Of a DNA stretch of 64,000 nt, positions 24,417-33,490 are shown piece after piece; the first letter of the stretch is position 1, and each line of letters starts with the position of its first letter. The DNA comes from Dyadobacter chenwenxiniae (GTDB lineage: Bacteria; Bacteroidota; Bacteroidia; Cytophagales; Spirosomataceae), in contig NZ_CP094997.1 in assembly GCF_022869785.1 (NCBI RefSeq), forward strand, positions 3,658,001 to 3,722,000, given 5' to 3'. The translations under genes and the position numbers were made by a program. Below the pieces are notes generated by a model. That model was not told the DNA's origin, ran no database searches, and was given only the letters and a program-made list of their open reading frames with translations.

Positions 24417-25088
24417 ATGAAAGCCAGCAATATATTACTCATTATAATGCTCTCCATGTTTCTGACGGCGGTCGTCGGGTCCGATTTGATCCTAAAAAAA
24501 AGGTTTGACTTGCTTGACAGGAAAGACCTGTTCACAGGTTACAAAGGACATAGTGTCGAACCATTTCGTTACGTAAAGTTGCAAGGACAGCACTTCGGCA
24601 TTAGTGAGATCAGTTATGGTGAAGATTATGAAATCAAGTCTATTTTAGATCAGAAAAACATTAGTTGGAAAGTTGTAAATGATACACTGATAATCAAATA
24701 CGAAAAAGAATTACCGCAAGGATGGCGATTCAACGAAAATATATTTTATTCAAGACCAGCAGTCTACATTTTAGCTCCCAAATTGGATGGACTGGAATCC
24801 CAAAACATCATTTGCAAGATCAAAGGTTTCAAAGGAGAAAAGCTGAAAGTGAAGCAACATGGAGGTGCTATTATGTTGTCGGAAAATCAGGTGACCGACC
24901 TGGATGCACAATTTAGTGCCGGTACAATTGTGAAATTGAATGGTATGAACCGGTTTGGAAAAAGCAAAGTCGTTGTGATGGACAGCAGCAATTTTCAGGT
25001 CGATCAAGATATTTTCCAATCATTAGACCTAGAAGTTTCGAACAGCGCTCATGTGAATTTGCCCGGAAGCCTGCTTAAAAAACTTTGA
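24417..25088 (+). CDS. Anchored protein with beta-repeat region, unknown function
   Basis: 223 residues, 10 nt after the GntR gene and so in the same operon. An N-terminal membrane helix (ILLIIMLSMFLTAVVG) anchors it. The rest is strand-rich and repetitive, with KLQGQHFGISEISYGE, SQNIICKIKGFKGEKLKVKQHGGAIMLSENQVTDLDAQFSAGTIVKLNG and SKVVVMDSSNFQV, a pattern of short ladder strands that recalls the putative adhesin-like beta-solenoid (DUF2807) proteins. That resemblance is weak and unverified. It may sit outside the inner membrane and serve the ABC system. No catalytic residues were seen. Confidence 0.6.
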   Translation: MKASNILLIIMLSMFLTAVVGSDLILKKRFDLLDRKDLFTGYKGHSVEPFRYVKLQGQHFGISEISYGEDYEIKSILDQKNISWKVVNDTLIIKYEKELPQGWRFNENIFYSRPAVYILAPKLDGLESQNIICKIKGFKGEKLKVKQHGGAIMLSENQVTDLDAQFSAGTIVKLNGMNRFGKSKVVVMDSSNFQVDQDIFQSLDLEVSNSAHVNLPGSLLKKL

Positions 25089-25095
25089 TTCTTAT

Positions 25096-25121
25096 TTGCT
25101 CCGGGTTAAAACCCGGAGCAA
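25096..25121. repeat. 12-bp inverted repeat (TTGCTCCGGGTT)
   Basis: TTGCTCCGGGTT (25096-25107) and AACCCGGAGCAA (25110-25121) form a perfect stem around AA. It ends the ABC operon but has no T tract, so it is either a weak terminator or an interspersed palindrome; flanking text (CTGTCCCTGACGGGGC near 25130) has a second small palindrome. Confidence 0.55.
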
Positions 25122-25219
25122 TTGAATTGGCTGTCCCTGACGGGGCACTTTTACTCGTCCAGTGCAGTCAGGCACGACAGATTTAACGGCCTTAGATTTC
25201 AATCTGGGGATAAAATAGA

Positions 25220-26059
25220 TTATTTAACCCCCAGCATTAAACTAGTGCTGCCGCCAGCATTGGTTGTAGGCAACACGCCATTCCATTTAGAAACCCATTC
25301 CTGCTGAATGAGCAGTGGAGTCAAAGTCTTCTGGCGCAATTGGTTAGCTTCTGCTTCTGCCCGTGCCTTGATCAAAGTTGCCTTCGCCTGGCCTTCTGCA
25401 CGGGCAATAATTACTTTTGCTTCTGCTTCTGCCTGTTTAGCCATGTTTTCGGCTTTCAAACGCGCCTGAATGGATGTGTTTTTTTCATCAATCATCTGCC
25501 GCAATGATGGCGGCGGCGTGATGGCGGATGTGAGCTGGTCATAAATAAAACCGTCCTTGCCCAAAGTCTTCGTCAGCACATTTTGCACCCGATCCTCAAA
25601 CGCTTCCCGATTGGACATAACGCTATCCGAACTGAATGAATTGGCAACAATTCTGTATGCGTCGTAAATCGTATTTTTCATAAATCCCTGCTGAATTTCG
25701 CCTAACGGTCGTCTGTATTGGCGATAAATTTGCGGCACTTTATCCGGGTTAATGTGATAGTTCAGCTTAGGGTCTACCTTAAATTCTGCTGCATCTTTTG
25801 TTGTGATTACAAAAGAATCATAATCAACACTTTGCGTGAAAGTGGGAAACTCAATGATCTTTGTTGTCCAGGTGTTGTACCAAACACGACCAGTCACCAA
25901 TGTAATGTTATCAACCCCTTTATCAGTTCCGTAAAGGTTGATGCGAATGCCGACATTACCTGCATCAATGTTTTCAAACGTAAAAGGCTGGATAAAAAGC
26001 ACTATTACAGCCAGAAAAAAACTCACTGAACCAATTATAATTTTTCTACCAAGGGTCAT
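25220..26059 (-). CDS. SPFH/prohibitin family membrane protein
   Basis: 279 residues. An N-terminal membrane helix (IIIGSVSFFLAVIVLFIQPF) is followed by the SPFH domain (~30-200), with RVWYNTWTTKIIEFPTFTQSVDYDSFVITTKDAAEF. The C-terminal part is a long helix with alanine- and glutamate-rich repeats (AKQAEAEAKVIIARAEGQAKATLIKARAEAEANQL), typical of stomatin/prohibitin coiled coils that form oligomeric rings at membrane microdomains. These proteins organise membrane areas and often regulate a protease or a partner. The 59-residue protein encoded just upstream (ATGA overlap) is the likely partner. The role in this organism is unknown. Confidence 0.9.
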   Translation of the reverse strand: MTLGRKIIIGSVSFFLAVIVLFIQPFTFENIDAGNVGIRINLYGTDKGVDNITLVTGRVWYNTWTTKIIEFPTFTQSVDYDSFVITTKDAAEFKVDPKLNYHINPDKVPQIYRQYRRPLGEIQQGFMKNTIYDAYRIVANSFSSDSVMSNREAFEDRVQNVLTKTLGKDGFIYDQLTSAITPPPSLRQMIDEKNTSIQARLKAENMAKQAEAEAKVIIARAEGQAKATLIKARAEAEANQLRQKTLTPLLIQQEWVSKWNGVLPTTNAGGSTSLMLGVK

Positions 26060-26235
26060 TGTATTTTCGATTTAAAAGAGCTGAAAAACTGATTAAGATC
26101 CGTTGCTAGCAAATAAACGGCACCGCCAATGATCGCCAACCCGCCAAATACAAGAAGATCGGATTGAGCATTGACAAGTCTGAGCGAGTAAGTGATGACG
26201 ATGATAACCGCCACGATTTTGAGAAAGTATTTCAT
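26056..26235 (-). CDS. Small two-helix membrane protein coupled to the SPFH gene
   Basis: 59 residues, too short for usual ORF cut-offs. Start ATG 26235 (complement) and stop TGA that overlaps the SPFH start (ATGA, 26056-26059). The sequence has two hydrophobic segments: YFLKIVAVIIVITYSLRLV and LLVFGGLAIIGGAVYLLAT, then a basic tail (QFFSSFKSKIQ). It is probably an inner-membrane protein, translated first and coupled to the SPFH protein. No family was recognised. The overlap and full hydrophobic pattern make it more than a chance frame. Confidence 0.6.
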   Translation of the reverse strand: MKYFLKIVAVIIVITYSLRLVNAQSDLLVFGGLAIIGGAVYLLATDLNQFFSSFKSKIQ

Positions 26236-26346
26236 GCCTGTGAGGTTTGTTTAAAGTAAATTTAATGCTATCAAACCCAGACATATAATATATATTATCC
26301 AGTGGTTTCTTTGGACCGTTAAACGTATCAAAAGCATTACAAACAA

Positions 26347-26376
26347 AAAGACGCATCCTTTCAGACGCGTCTTTCT
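26347..26376 (-). terminator. Terminator after pgl (reverse strand)
   Basis: On the reverse strand a stem AAAGACGC with GCGTCTTT (26349-26356 and 26369-26376 on the forward strand) surrounds a 12-nt loop and is followed by a T tract, from the A run at 26347-26350. It lies after the pgl stop at 26396 and so ends the pentose phosphate operon. Confidence 0.7.
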
Positions 26377-26395
26377 TTATAACAAACTTTTAAAA

Positions 26396-27115
26396 TCAAA
26401 GCAATGCTGCTGCTGCCTGATCAACAAACCAGTGGAGCTGTCCTTTTAGCGGCTTGATGATCTGGGATGGGTAAAGGTCAATATTAGGCCCGCCTTTTAA
26501 AACGTGCTTTAATGTTTCCGCTTTCCCTGCCCCTGCCGCAAGAAATGCCACACACGCGGCATTGTTAACAACCGGCGCCGTCAATGTGATCCTGAACATT
26601 TCCTGGGCTGGCAGATAAAATGCCTTAACCCAGGCGCTTTTCTCATGAATCACCTCTGTGCCAGGGAATAGCGAGAGCGTATGCCCATCATCGCCCATTC
26701 CCAGCAGCACGAAGTCGAATGTCAATTCTGAGTCAGTGAAATATTCTTTCAAGACTTTTTCGTATTCGATTGCAGATTCCTCCGGCTCGATGTCCGTGCG
26801 CATGATATGAATATGAGCCGGATTAACCGGCACTTTATTTAGCAACTCATCATAGCACATTTTCGCATTGTTACGCGAATCTTCGAAAGGAACAGCGCGC
26901 TCGTCACCCCAGAAAAAATGGATCTTTTGCCAGTCAATCGCTTCTTTATAAGGTGCTTCCGCCAGCAATGCGTAAAGCTGCTTCGGTGTGCCACCGCCGG
27001 ACAAAACGAATGTGAACCGGTCTTTTTTTGACAGGACGTCCCTGATATAATCACTTAACCAGGCAGCCAGATCATGACTAAGTCGCCCGGTGTCGGTTGC
27101 AATGTGCATTTCCAT
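26396..27115 (-). CDS. pgl: 6-phosphogluconolactonase
   Basis: 239 residues of the DevB/PGL type: FTFVLSGGGTPKQLYALLA at the start, HFFWGDERAVPFEDSRNNAKMCYDELLNKVPV with the catalytic aspartate and glutamate, and LLGMGDDGHTLSLFPGT with the histidine of the glycine-rich loop. It hydrolyses 6-phosphogluconolactone to 6-phosphogluconate in the oxidative pentose phosphate pathway. Here it follows zwf by 3 nt, and gnd-zwf-pgl appear in the order gnd first on the reverse strand. Together they give NADPH and ribulose 5-phosphate. Confidence 0.95.
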   Translation of the reverse strand: MEMHIATDTGRLSHDLAAWLSDYIRDVLSKKDRFTFVLSGGGTPKQLYALLAEAPYKEAIDWQKIHFFWGDERAVPFEDSRNNAKMCYDELLNKVPVNPAHIHIMRTDIEPEESAIEYEKVLKEYFTDSELTFDFVLLGMGDDGHTLSLFPGTEVIHEKSAWVKAFYLPAQEMFRITLTAPVVNNAACVAFLAAGAGKAETLKHVLKGGPNIDLYPSQIIKPLKGQLHWFVDQAAAALL

Positions 27116-27118
27116 ATG

Positions 27119-28627
27119 TTAAAGCGCGGGTGGGAGGTTGATCCAGGTATGACCGTCGCGCGCCAGGAGCGCATCAGCACCATCCGGGCCCCATGAATCC
27201 GGTGCATAATTAGGGAAATCCTGTGGTGTTCTGCTCTCCCACGTTTCCAGGATCGGCATAATCACTTTCCAGGCTGCATCCACTTGATCATTGCGCATAA
27301 ATAATGTTGCATCACCCTCCATCACATCCAAAAGCAATGTTTCGTAAGCTTCCGGAGCATGATCGCCCGCAACTGCATCGTAATCAAATGTCATGTCCAC
27401 AGGATCGAGCGTCATCGTCTGACCCGGACGTTTCGCCTGAAAACGAATGCTAATGTCCATATTCGGTTGAATGCTGATAGTCAATCGGTTAGAACGCCAG
27501 GTTTCCGCAGCTTCCGAAGGGAATGCGTAATGCGGTGCCGGCTTGAATTGCAATGTAATGTGCGTGGCTTTCTGATTCAAGAACTTGCCTGTACGCACGT
27601 AAAAAGGAACGCCCTGCCAACGCCAGTTATCTATGTAAAACTTTGCAGCGGCGAACGTATCAATATTGGATTGTGGGTTAACACCTTCCTCCTGACGATA
27701 TCCAACCACTTTTTCACCCTTTTTCCAACCGCCTGAATATTGCCCGCGAACAGCGTAATCATGAACCTGATCTTTGGTAATGCGACGGATCGCATTCAGC
27801 ACATCTACTTTTTTATTGCGAATTTCATTAGCGTCGAAAGAAACAGGCGGCTCCATCGCGATCATACAGAGGATTTGCAAAATGTGGTTTTGAACCATAT
27901 CGCGCAGAGCACCTGCATGTTCGAAATAGCCTCCCCTGCCCTCTAAACCAACACTTTCCGCAGCGGTAATCTGAATGTGATCAATGTAGTGGCGGTTCCA
28001 AAGTGGCTCGAAAAGCGCATTGGCAAAACGCAGTGCAAGAATATTCTGAACCGTTTCTTTTCCTAAATAATGGTCAATACGGAAAATCTGCTCCTCCGCA
28101 AACATGCTGGACAATAGCTCATTCAGTTCATGTGCGCTTTCCAGGTCGTGACCAAAAGGTTTTTCAACAACAATCCTGGTCGTGCCTTTCTCTGAACAAA
28201 TCTTCAAAGCGCCCAACTTCTGCGCAATCGAAGGAACGAGCTGAGGTGCAACAGCAAGGTAAAATATAACATTGGGATGCACGCCCCACTCTTCTTCTTT
28301 TTGTTTTACCAAATCGGTGATCAAATGGTAAGCAGCAGCATCATCCCCATCCATTTGCAGGTACGAAACGTGCTGGGCAAACTCTGTCCAATGACCGTTC
28401 TGCTTTCCCTTCCGGCGCGAAAATTTGGTAACGCCGTCCAGTAAATGCTCGTGATATTTATCGTTTGAGTAAGCGCTGCGGCCAATGCCCGCTATGGCAA
28501 ACTTCTCTGGCATCCAGTTATCCAAAAACAGATTGTAGAGTGCCGGAGTCAGTTTCCTGTAATTAAGGTCCCCGCTTCCTCCGAAAATAAATACTACTGA
28601 GGCAGGTGGACGTTTATTGGTTTGCAT
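27119..28627 (-). CDS. zwf: Glucose-6-phosphate 1-dehydrogenase
   Basis: 502 residues. The NAD(P)-binding fold starts VVFIFGGSGDLNYRKLTPALYNL. The substrate and catalytic motif is RIDHYLGKETVQNILALRF (histidine and lysine of the DHYLGKE signature), followed by EPLWNRHYIDHIQIT. The C-terminal domain with IRFQAKRPGQTMTLDPVDMTF and APEAYETLLLDVMEGDATLF is usual. It oxidises glucose 6-phosphate to 6-phosphogluconolactone with NADP+. It is 12 nt downstream of gnd and 3 nt upstream of pgl, so the operon supplies the whole oxidative branch. No metal sites are expected. Confidence 0.97.
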   Translation of the reverse strand: MQTNKRPPASVVFIFGGSGDLNYRKLTPALYNLFLDNWMPEKFAIAGIGRSAYSNDKYHEHLLDGVTKFSRRKGKQNGHWTEFAQHVSYLQMDGDDAAAYHLITDLVKQKEEEWGVHPNVIFYLAVAPQLVPSIAQKLGALKICSEKGTTRIVVEKPFGHDLESAHELNELLSSMFAEEQIFRIDHYLGKETVQNILALRFANALFEPLWNRHYIDHIQITAAESVGLEGRGGYFEHAGALRDMVQNHILQILCMIAMEPPVSFDANEIRNKKVDVLNAIRRITKDQVHDYAVRGQYSGGWKKGEKVVGYRQEEGVNPQSNIDTFAAAKFYIDNWRWQGVPFYVRTGKFLNQKATHITLQFKPAPHYAFPSEAAETWRSNRLTISIQPNMDISIRFQAKRPGQTMTLDPVDMTFDYDAVAGDHAPEAYETLLLDVMEGDATLFMRNDQVDAAWKVIMPILETWESRTPQDFPNYAPDSWGPDGADALLARDGHTWINLPPAL

Positions 28628-28639
28628 AAAATTTCTGAT

Positions 28640-30055
28640 TTATTGTTGACCCCACTCTGTATGAAAAGTACCGGGGATATCGATACGTTGATAAGTATGC
28701 GCTCCAAAATAGTCACGTTGCGCCTGGATAAGGTTAGTGGCCATGCGCTTGGATTTATAGGCGTCAAAGTAAGCCAGTGACGACATTAACCCAGCAACCG
28801 GAATTTCTGCCTTAGCTGCAAACGCGATCAGCGAACGCGTATTCTCTTCTACCGACTTAACGACTTCGGCAACCTCTTGGTTCAGCAAAATGTTGGATAA
28901 TTCCGATGTTTGCGTATATGCATTGGTAAAGATTTCCAATAACGAGGACCGGATAATGCAGCCGCCTCTCCATACGCTCACCACTTTTGGAAGCGGAATA
29001 TCCATGGCAAGATCTTTGGATGCCTGGAATAACATGGCAAGTCCTTGCGCGTAACTTATAATGGTTGCAAAATACAAGGCATCCTGCACTTCCTGAACCA
29101 GTTCGTCCGTAGGTGTCGACGAGCCATAACCATCTTTTGCATAAATTTCAGCAGCCTGAACGCGCTCATCTTTATAACCAGACAATGTCCGCATAGCCAC
29201 TGCAGTATCGATTACCGACACAGCCACAGGGAGTTCCATAGAATCCTGAGAAGTCCATTTACCGGTTCCTTTTGAGCCCGCCTTATCGGAGATCACATCT
29301 ACAAGATGGGCGTCGCTTTGGTCGTCCATTTGCAGGAATATATCCGCAGTGATTTCAACCAAAAATGATTGCAGCTTGCCTTCATTCCATGTTTTGAAAA
29401 CTTCGTGGAGCTGCTGATTAGTCAGCCCGGCGTGTTTCAGGATCGCATAGGACTCGCTGATCAATTGCATAATCGCGTATTCTATGCCGTTGTGCACCAT
29501 TTTCACGTAATGGCCAGCACCCTCTTTTCCTAGGTAATCCACGCAAGGCGTCCCGCCCACTTTTGCGGCAATTGCTTCGAGCATAGGCCTTACATGCTCG
29601 TAAGCAGCCTGATCACCTCCAGGCATAATGCTCGGGCCCGTGCGTGCGCCTTGTTCGCCACCGGAAACGCCGATGCCCATAAAATGTATTTCTTTCTCGC
29701 GCAAATATTTCACGCGCCTCAATGTATCCGTATAATGTGAGTTTCCACCATCAATAATCACATCGCCTTTTTCCAGCAAAGGAAGCAAAGAAGCGATCAC
29801 GTCGTCAACTGGCTGACCAGCCGGAACGAGCATCATCACTTTGCGCGGGCGCTGCAGAAGCTCGATCATTTGCGCTAGTTCCGACACACCTTTCACAGTG
29901 GTCCCAGGCGTTGCAGCAGATTCTAATGCTGCGTTTTTAGCTCCATCCTTATCGAAACCGATAACAGAGAAGCCATGATCGGCCATGTTGAGCAATAGGT
30001 TCCTACCCATCACTCCAAGTCCGATCATTCCAAAATCGAATACGTTATTTGACAT
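28640..30055 (-). CDS. gnd: 6-phosphogluconate dehydrogenase, decarboxylating
   Basis: 471 residues. The NADP Rossmann motif is FGMIGLGVMGRNLLLNMADHG, and the active-site region GIGVSGGEQGARTGPSIMPGG, with KMVHNGIEYAIMQLISESY carrying the catalytic lysine and the asparagine. The C-terminal dimerisation half (~180-471) is complete. It oxidises and decarboxylates 6-phosphogluconate to ribulose 5-phosphate. It is the first gene of the gnd-zwf-pgl operon, all on the reverse strand with 3-12 nt spacing. Length agrees with the standard dimeric (GndA) type, not the short form. Confidence 0.97.
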   Translation of the reverse strand: MSNNVFDFGMIGLGVMGRNLLLNMADHGFSVIGFDKDGAKNAALESAATPGTTVKGVSELAQMIELLQRPRKVMMLVPAGQPVDDVIASLLPLLEKGDVIIDGGNSHYTDTLRRVKYLREKEIHFMGIGVSGGEQGARTGPSIMPGGDQAAYEHVRPMLEAIAAKVGGTPCVDYLGKEGAGHYVKMVHNGIEYAIMQLISESYAILKHAGLTNQQLHEVFKTWNEGKLQSFLVEITADIFLQMDDQSDAHLVDVISDKAGSKGTGKWTSQDSMELPVAVSVIDTAVAMRTLSGYKDERVQAAEIYAKDGYGSSTPTDELVQEVQDALYFATIISYAQGLAMLFQASKDLAMDIPLPKVVSVWRGGCIIRSSLLEIFTNAYTQTSELSNILLNQEVAEVVKSVEENTRSLIAFAAKAEIPVAGLMSSLAYFDAYKSKRMATNLIQAQRDYFGAHTYQRIDIPGTFHTEWGQQ

Positions 30056-30257
30056 AATTTAAGCGTCTTGAATAAAGAAGTTGCAATAATAAAGGAATTT
30101 ACGCTATGGGATTCGGTTTATAGGTAATTTTATCTACCATCGACTTTTAGCGTAGTTATTTGTAACTATATCGAATATTTTCCGCATTAGGTCTTAGTCA
30201 ATACAGCATGGTCAAATGGGATCAGCAGGCTGCTATTGAGTTTATGCATTTGTGCGC

Positions 30258-31787
30258 TCAATGCGCCACGTGATAATTTGGATCATCGATAATATTTACT
30301 TCAATCACGTCGTGCGCATTGGCGAGCAGCCTTCTGCAATCCGGACTCAAATGCGTCAAATGGATCTTTTTGCCTGCCTTTTGATATTTTTCGGTGATTT
30401 TGTTAAGCGCTTCTATGCCCGACATGTCTGCGACGCGGCTTTCTGAGAAGTCGATGACTACTTTTTCGGGGTCCGTTGCAACGTCGAACTTTTCGGTAAA
30501 TGCAGTTACTGAGCCGAAGAATAACGGGCCGTATATTTTGTAATGTTTCACACCGTTTTCATCCATTATTTTTTGGGCACGGATCCTTTTCGCACTTTCC
30601 CATGCGAACACCAGTGCCGATAAAATAACACCGATTAAGACAGCCAATGCGAGATTATGCAGATAAATGGTGATGGCTGCTACCAAGATGCCAATAAAAA
30701 TATCCTGCTTTGGCATTTTGTTGATGATCCTGAAACTGACCCACTCGAATGTCCCGATTGCGACCATGAACATTACCCCGGTGAGGGCAGCCATGGGCAC
30801 CAATTCAATCACAGGTGCGCCGAAAAGAATAATCATCAAAATGGTCAGTGAAGCAATAACACCGGATAATCTGGATCTTGCGCCCGCAGAAAGGTTGACG
30901 AGCGTTTGCGCGATCATCGGACAGCCTCCCATTCCGTTAAAAAACCCATTCAGAATGTTAGCACTTCCCTGCGCAATGCATTCCCTGTTTCCATCGCCTC
31001 TGGTTCCTGTTATTTCGTCAACCAGATTTAATGTTAAAAGCCCTTCCGTAAGCCCCACAGCACCCATTACGAGCGCATAGGGGAAAATAATCTGCAACGT
31101 GGAAATGTTAAGCGGAATATCAGGAATGTGAAAAGGAGGAAATCCGCCGCTTACCGATGCAATATCACGAACCGTCTTAGTCTCAATGCCAAAACCCAGT
31201 ACAATGAACGACACAACAATAATCGCAACCAGCGATGGCGGAACGGCTTTGGTGATTTTTGGAAAGATGACAACAATGGCAATAGTCAGGGCAACCAAAC
31301 CAGCCATGATCATGAATGGTGAGCCGGTTAACCACACTTGCTCGCCGTTAACAACGGTTTTGAATTGCTCCATCTGCGACATGAAAATCACAACGGCCAA
31401 GCCATTCACAAAACCATACATAACCGGTTGCGGCACCAGCCGAACAAATTTCCCGAACTTAAAAACGCCCACCAAAATCTGAAAGACACCCGCCAGTGCA
31501 ACCGCCGCGAACACATATTCAACCCCATGAGACTGCATTAGCGCAATCAAAACGATCACGGTTGCACCGGCACCACCCGAAATCAAACCAGGCCGACCGC
31601 CAAAAATAGAGGTGACCAAGCCCATTATAAACGCCGCGTAAAGCCCAACCAATGGCGAAAAGCCAGCTAAAATGGCGAATGAAAGTGATTCCGGCATCAT
31701 CGTCATCGCGACGGTAAGCCCGGCAAGGATCTCATTTTTATAATTGATCTTTTGGGTAAAATCGAACAGGTTAAAGAAGCTTTTCAT
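30258..31787 (-). CDS. SulP/SLC26 family anion transporter with STAS domain
   Basis: 509 residues. The transmembrane part (~20-390) has about twelve hydrophobic segments, beginning NEILAGLTVAMTMMPESLSFAILAGFSPLVGLYAAF, which is the SulP signature region, and GRPGLISGGAGATVIVLIAL. The cytoplasmic C-terminal STAS domain (~400-505) includes VIDFSESRVADMSGIEALNKI. SulP proteins carry sulfate, bicarbonate or other anions; the substrate cannot be told from this sequence. No cysteine-synthesis or carbonic-anhydrase gene is adjacent, so context does not decide. It stands alone, 200 nt from gnd. Confidence 0.92.
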   Translation of the reverse strand: MKSFFNLFDFTQKINYKNEILAGLTVAMTMMPESLSFAILAGFSPLVGLYAAFIMGLVTSIFGGRPGLISGGAGATVIVLIALMQSHGVEYVFAAVALAGVFQILVGVFKFGKFVRLVPQPVMYGFVNGLAVVIFMSQMEQFKTVVNGEQVWLTGSPFMIMAGLVALTIAIVVIFPKITKAVPPSLVAIIVVSFIVLGFGIETKTVRDIASVSGGFPPFHIPDIPLNISTLQIIFPYALVMGAVGLTEGLLTLNLVDEITGTRGDGNRECIAQGSANILNGFFNGMGGCPMIAQTLVNLSAGARSRLSGVIASLTILMIILFGAPVIELVPMAALTGVMFMVAIGTFEWVSFRIINKMPKQDIFIGILVAAITIYLHNLALAVLIGVILSALVFAWESAKRIRAQKIMDENGVKHYKIYGPLFFGSVTAFTEKFDVATDPEKVVIDFSESRVADMSGIEALNKITEKYQKAGKKIHLTHLSPDCRRLLANAHDVIEVNIIDDPNYHVAH

Positions 31788-32147
31788 GTAGTAGATTCTA
31801 ATCGCACAAGATACATACGGCTAATTAGAATACCCAATGATGCTCCGATTTCAAGAATTACATTGGCCCCAAGCACCTGCCGAACCCCAACTTCCTTTGT
31901 TCGTTGCACCACCAGAAACAAGACGAGTTCATACAAACCCAGTTTGAGGTGCAAACTTTATGAAAAGAACGGTTAAAGAAACGGGGGATTGGTTTCTCAG
32001 GATTTGATTTGGCCCCAGAATCCGTAAATGTTTAAACAATAACTCGCCAGGTAGTAAAAAGTTTTTGAAACAGCTTTTATAATAAGTTAAAAAAAACTCA
32101 CATATCGGAGAAAAAAACAATCCTCTTTTCGTAAAACAATCAATATC
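31788..32147. other. Intergenic gap of 360 nt, no gene recognised
   Basis: Between divergent SulP and SDR genes. The stretch 31850-31930 is GC-richer and has short frames on both strands without family features; 32035-32115 is A-rich. Nothing structural stood out except a likely promoter region for the SDR gene. Confidence 0.5.
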
Positions 32148-32744
32148 ATGAAAATCATTATTATCGGCGCTACGGGAACAATCGGCAAACATGTCGTAAA
32201 AGCACTGGAAAATGGCAACGAAATTATTCAGGTCGGTTCAAAAAGCGGCGATTTGCAGGTGGACATTTCGGATGCAGCATCTATCAAGTCCCTGTTTGAG
32301 AAAGTTGGCCCGTTCGACGCGGTGGTCAGTACTGCCGGATATGGTCATTTTGGTCCGCTTGCGAACATGACTGAAAATGAGTTCCGTGCCGGAGTAGACA
32401 GCAAACTGATGGGCCAGGTTAATCTTGTCCTGATCGGCCAGAAATACATCAATCCAAAAGGTTCATTTACACTTACTTCGGGAACCATGGGGGACGATCC
32501 CATTATGCTGGGTGCAGCTGTAAGTGCGATAAACGGCGCTATCGATGCTTTTGTAAGGGCTGCCGCAATCGAACTCGAAAATGGCGTCCGCATTAATGCA
32601 GTGGGGCCAGACGTGGTTGAAGAGTCGCCAGGCTATTTCCCATTTTTCCCCGGCCATGTTCCGGTCTCCATGCACCGCGTAGCGCAAGCTTATGTGAAAA
32701 GTGTGGCGGGCGGTCAAACTGGTCAGAATTATAAAGTGTTGTAA
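32148..32744 (+). CDS. Short-chain dehydrogenase/reductase (short, atypical active site)
   Basis: 198 residues. The NAD(P) fold is clear: MKIIIIGATGTIGKHVVKAL with GxxGxxG, then SKSGDLQVDISDAASI for the coenzyme edge, and STAGYGHFGPLANMTENEF. The usual catalytic YxxxK is missing: the equivalent segment reads VSAINGAIDAFVRAAAIEL, so Y and K are absent. The C terminus (VRINAVGPDVVEE) matches short SDR relatives with the same change. It may bind NAD(P) without standard dehydrogenase chemistry. It is a single gene with a hairpin terminator; no partner is evident. Confidence 0.85.
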   Translation: MKIIIIGATGTIGKHVVKALENGNEIIQVGSKSGDLQVDISDAASIKSLFEKVGPFDAVVSTAGYGHFGPLANMTENEFRAGVDSKLMGQVNLVLIGQKYINPKGSFTLTSGTMGDDPIMLGAAVSAINGAIDAFVRAAAIELENGVRINAVGPDVVEESPGYFPFFPGHVPVSMHRVAQAYVKSVAGGQTGQNYKVL

Positions 32745-32775
32745 CCATTGACCCACAAAAAACGGAGAAGATTTT

Positions 32776-32803
32776 AGGCCCCTGCACATTGCCGGGGCTT
32801 TTT
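32776..32803 (+). terminator. Hairpin terminator after the SDR gene
   Basis: AGGCCCC (32776-32782) pairs with GGGGCTT (32794-32800), one wobble pair included, around an 11-nt loop, then T residues. It ends the 32148 gene. Confidence 0.65.
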
Positions 32804-33043
32804 CATTAGAAGATATTCTTGTAGCAGAATTCGTTAGTACAATTCCTACATAAAACTGTGTGTATAGGGCTGGGCAGCAAACAGCCTTCCCGAACCTGGT
32901 GGCACACCAAATGGCTTTAAGCCAGCCATTGTCTTGTCCAGTTTCGGATTTGACTTTTGGTCTGAGGAGAGCCTGAAAAACAAAGCTGAGGGCATGGGCT
33001 GGCTGAACACGTCATCTGAGACATCTAGCTGAGATTGCTGAAA

Positions 33044-33490
33044 CTAATTTTGAAATGTAACTATAATTGTAAGGTCACCGGAAATGGGTGTTTTATATGG
33101 CTGATATTTAATAAACAAGGAATCTCCTGAAAGGCCGGATATATATGTTAACGGAGGGTTTGTTATTGGAAGCAAAAACAAGGATCCATGTTTTGAGAAT
33201 GCCGTATCAGGGGAAATCCTGACTAGTGCTGTATCAGATAAAGTTTCTGTAAAAGCTATGCTAGCGGTTTTAGCTGATTTCTCATTTGGAATTACTACGA
33301 GCGTATCTCGATTCACATTTGTTATTTGCACGTACTGGCTGATAATGGGTTCTCCCGGTCTGTAATTTTCGCAAGCAAAAAACGTGAAAATACAATATGC
33401 AGCAAATATTAGTCTGCAAGCTTTAAAACCATTCCGGCGCAAACTAACCAGCCGTAATTTTGGTAAATCGACGTAGGGTAGGGTCTGCAT
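33044..33490 (-). CDS. Predicted lipoprotein, unknown
   Basis: 148 residues. A hydrophobic stretch ends in IFTFFAC, a lipobox with the cysteine at about residue 39; the long, basic N-terminal extension suggests that a later start is used, but no ATG fits in between. The mature part is strand-rich: ISQYVQITNVNRDTLVVIPNE, then SIAFTETLSDTALVRISPDTAFSKHGSLFLLPITNPP. The sequence SGDLTIIVTFQN ends the protein, the kind of beta-sandwich tail seen in small surface lipoproteins. No family was recognised. It is isolated, between a gap and a convergent-free stretch. Confidence 0.55.
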   Translation of the reverse strand: MQTLPYVDLPKLRLVSLRRNGFKACRLIFAAYCIFTFFACENYRPGEPIISQYVQITNVNRDTLVVIPNEKSAKTASIAFTETLSDTALVRISPDTAFSKHGSLFLLPITNPPLTYISGLSGDSLFIKYQPYKTPISGDLTIIVTFQN

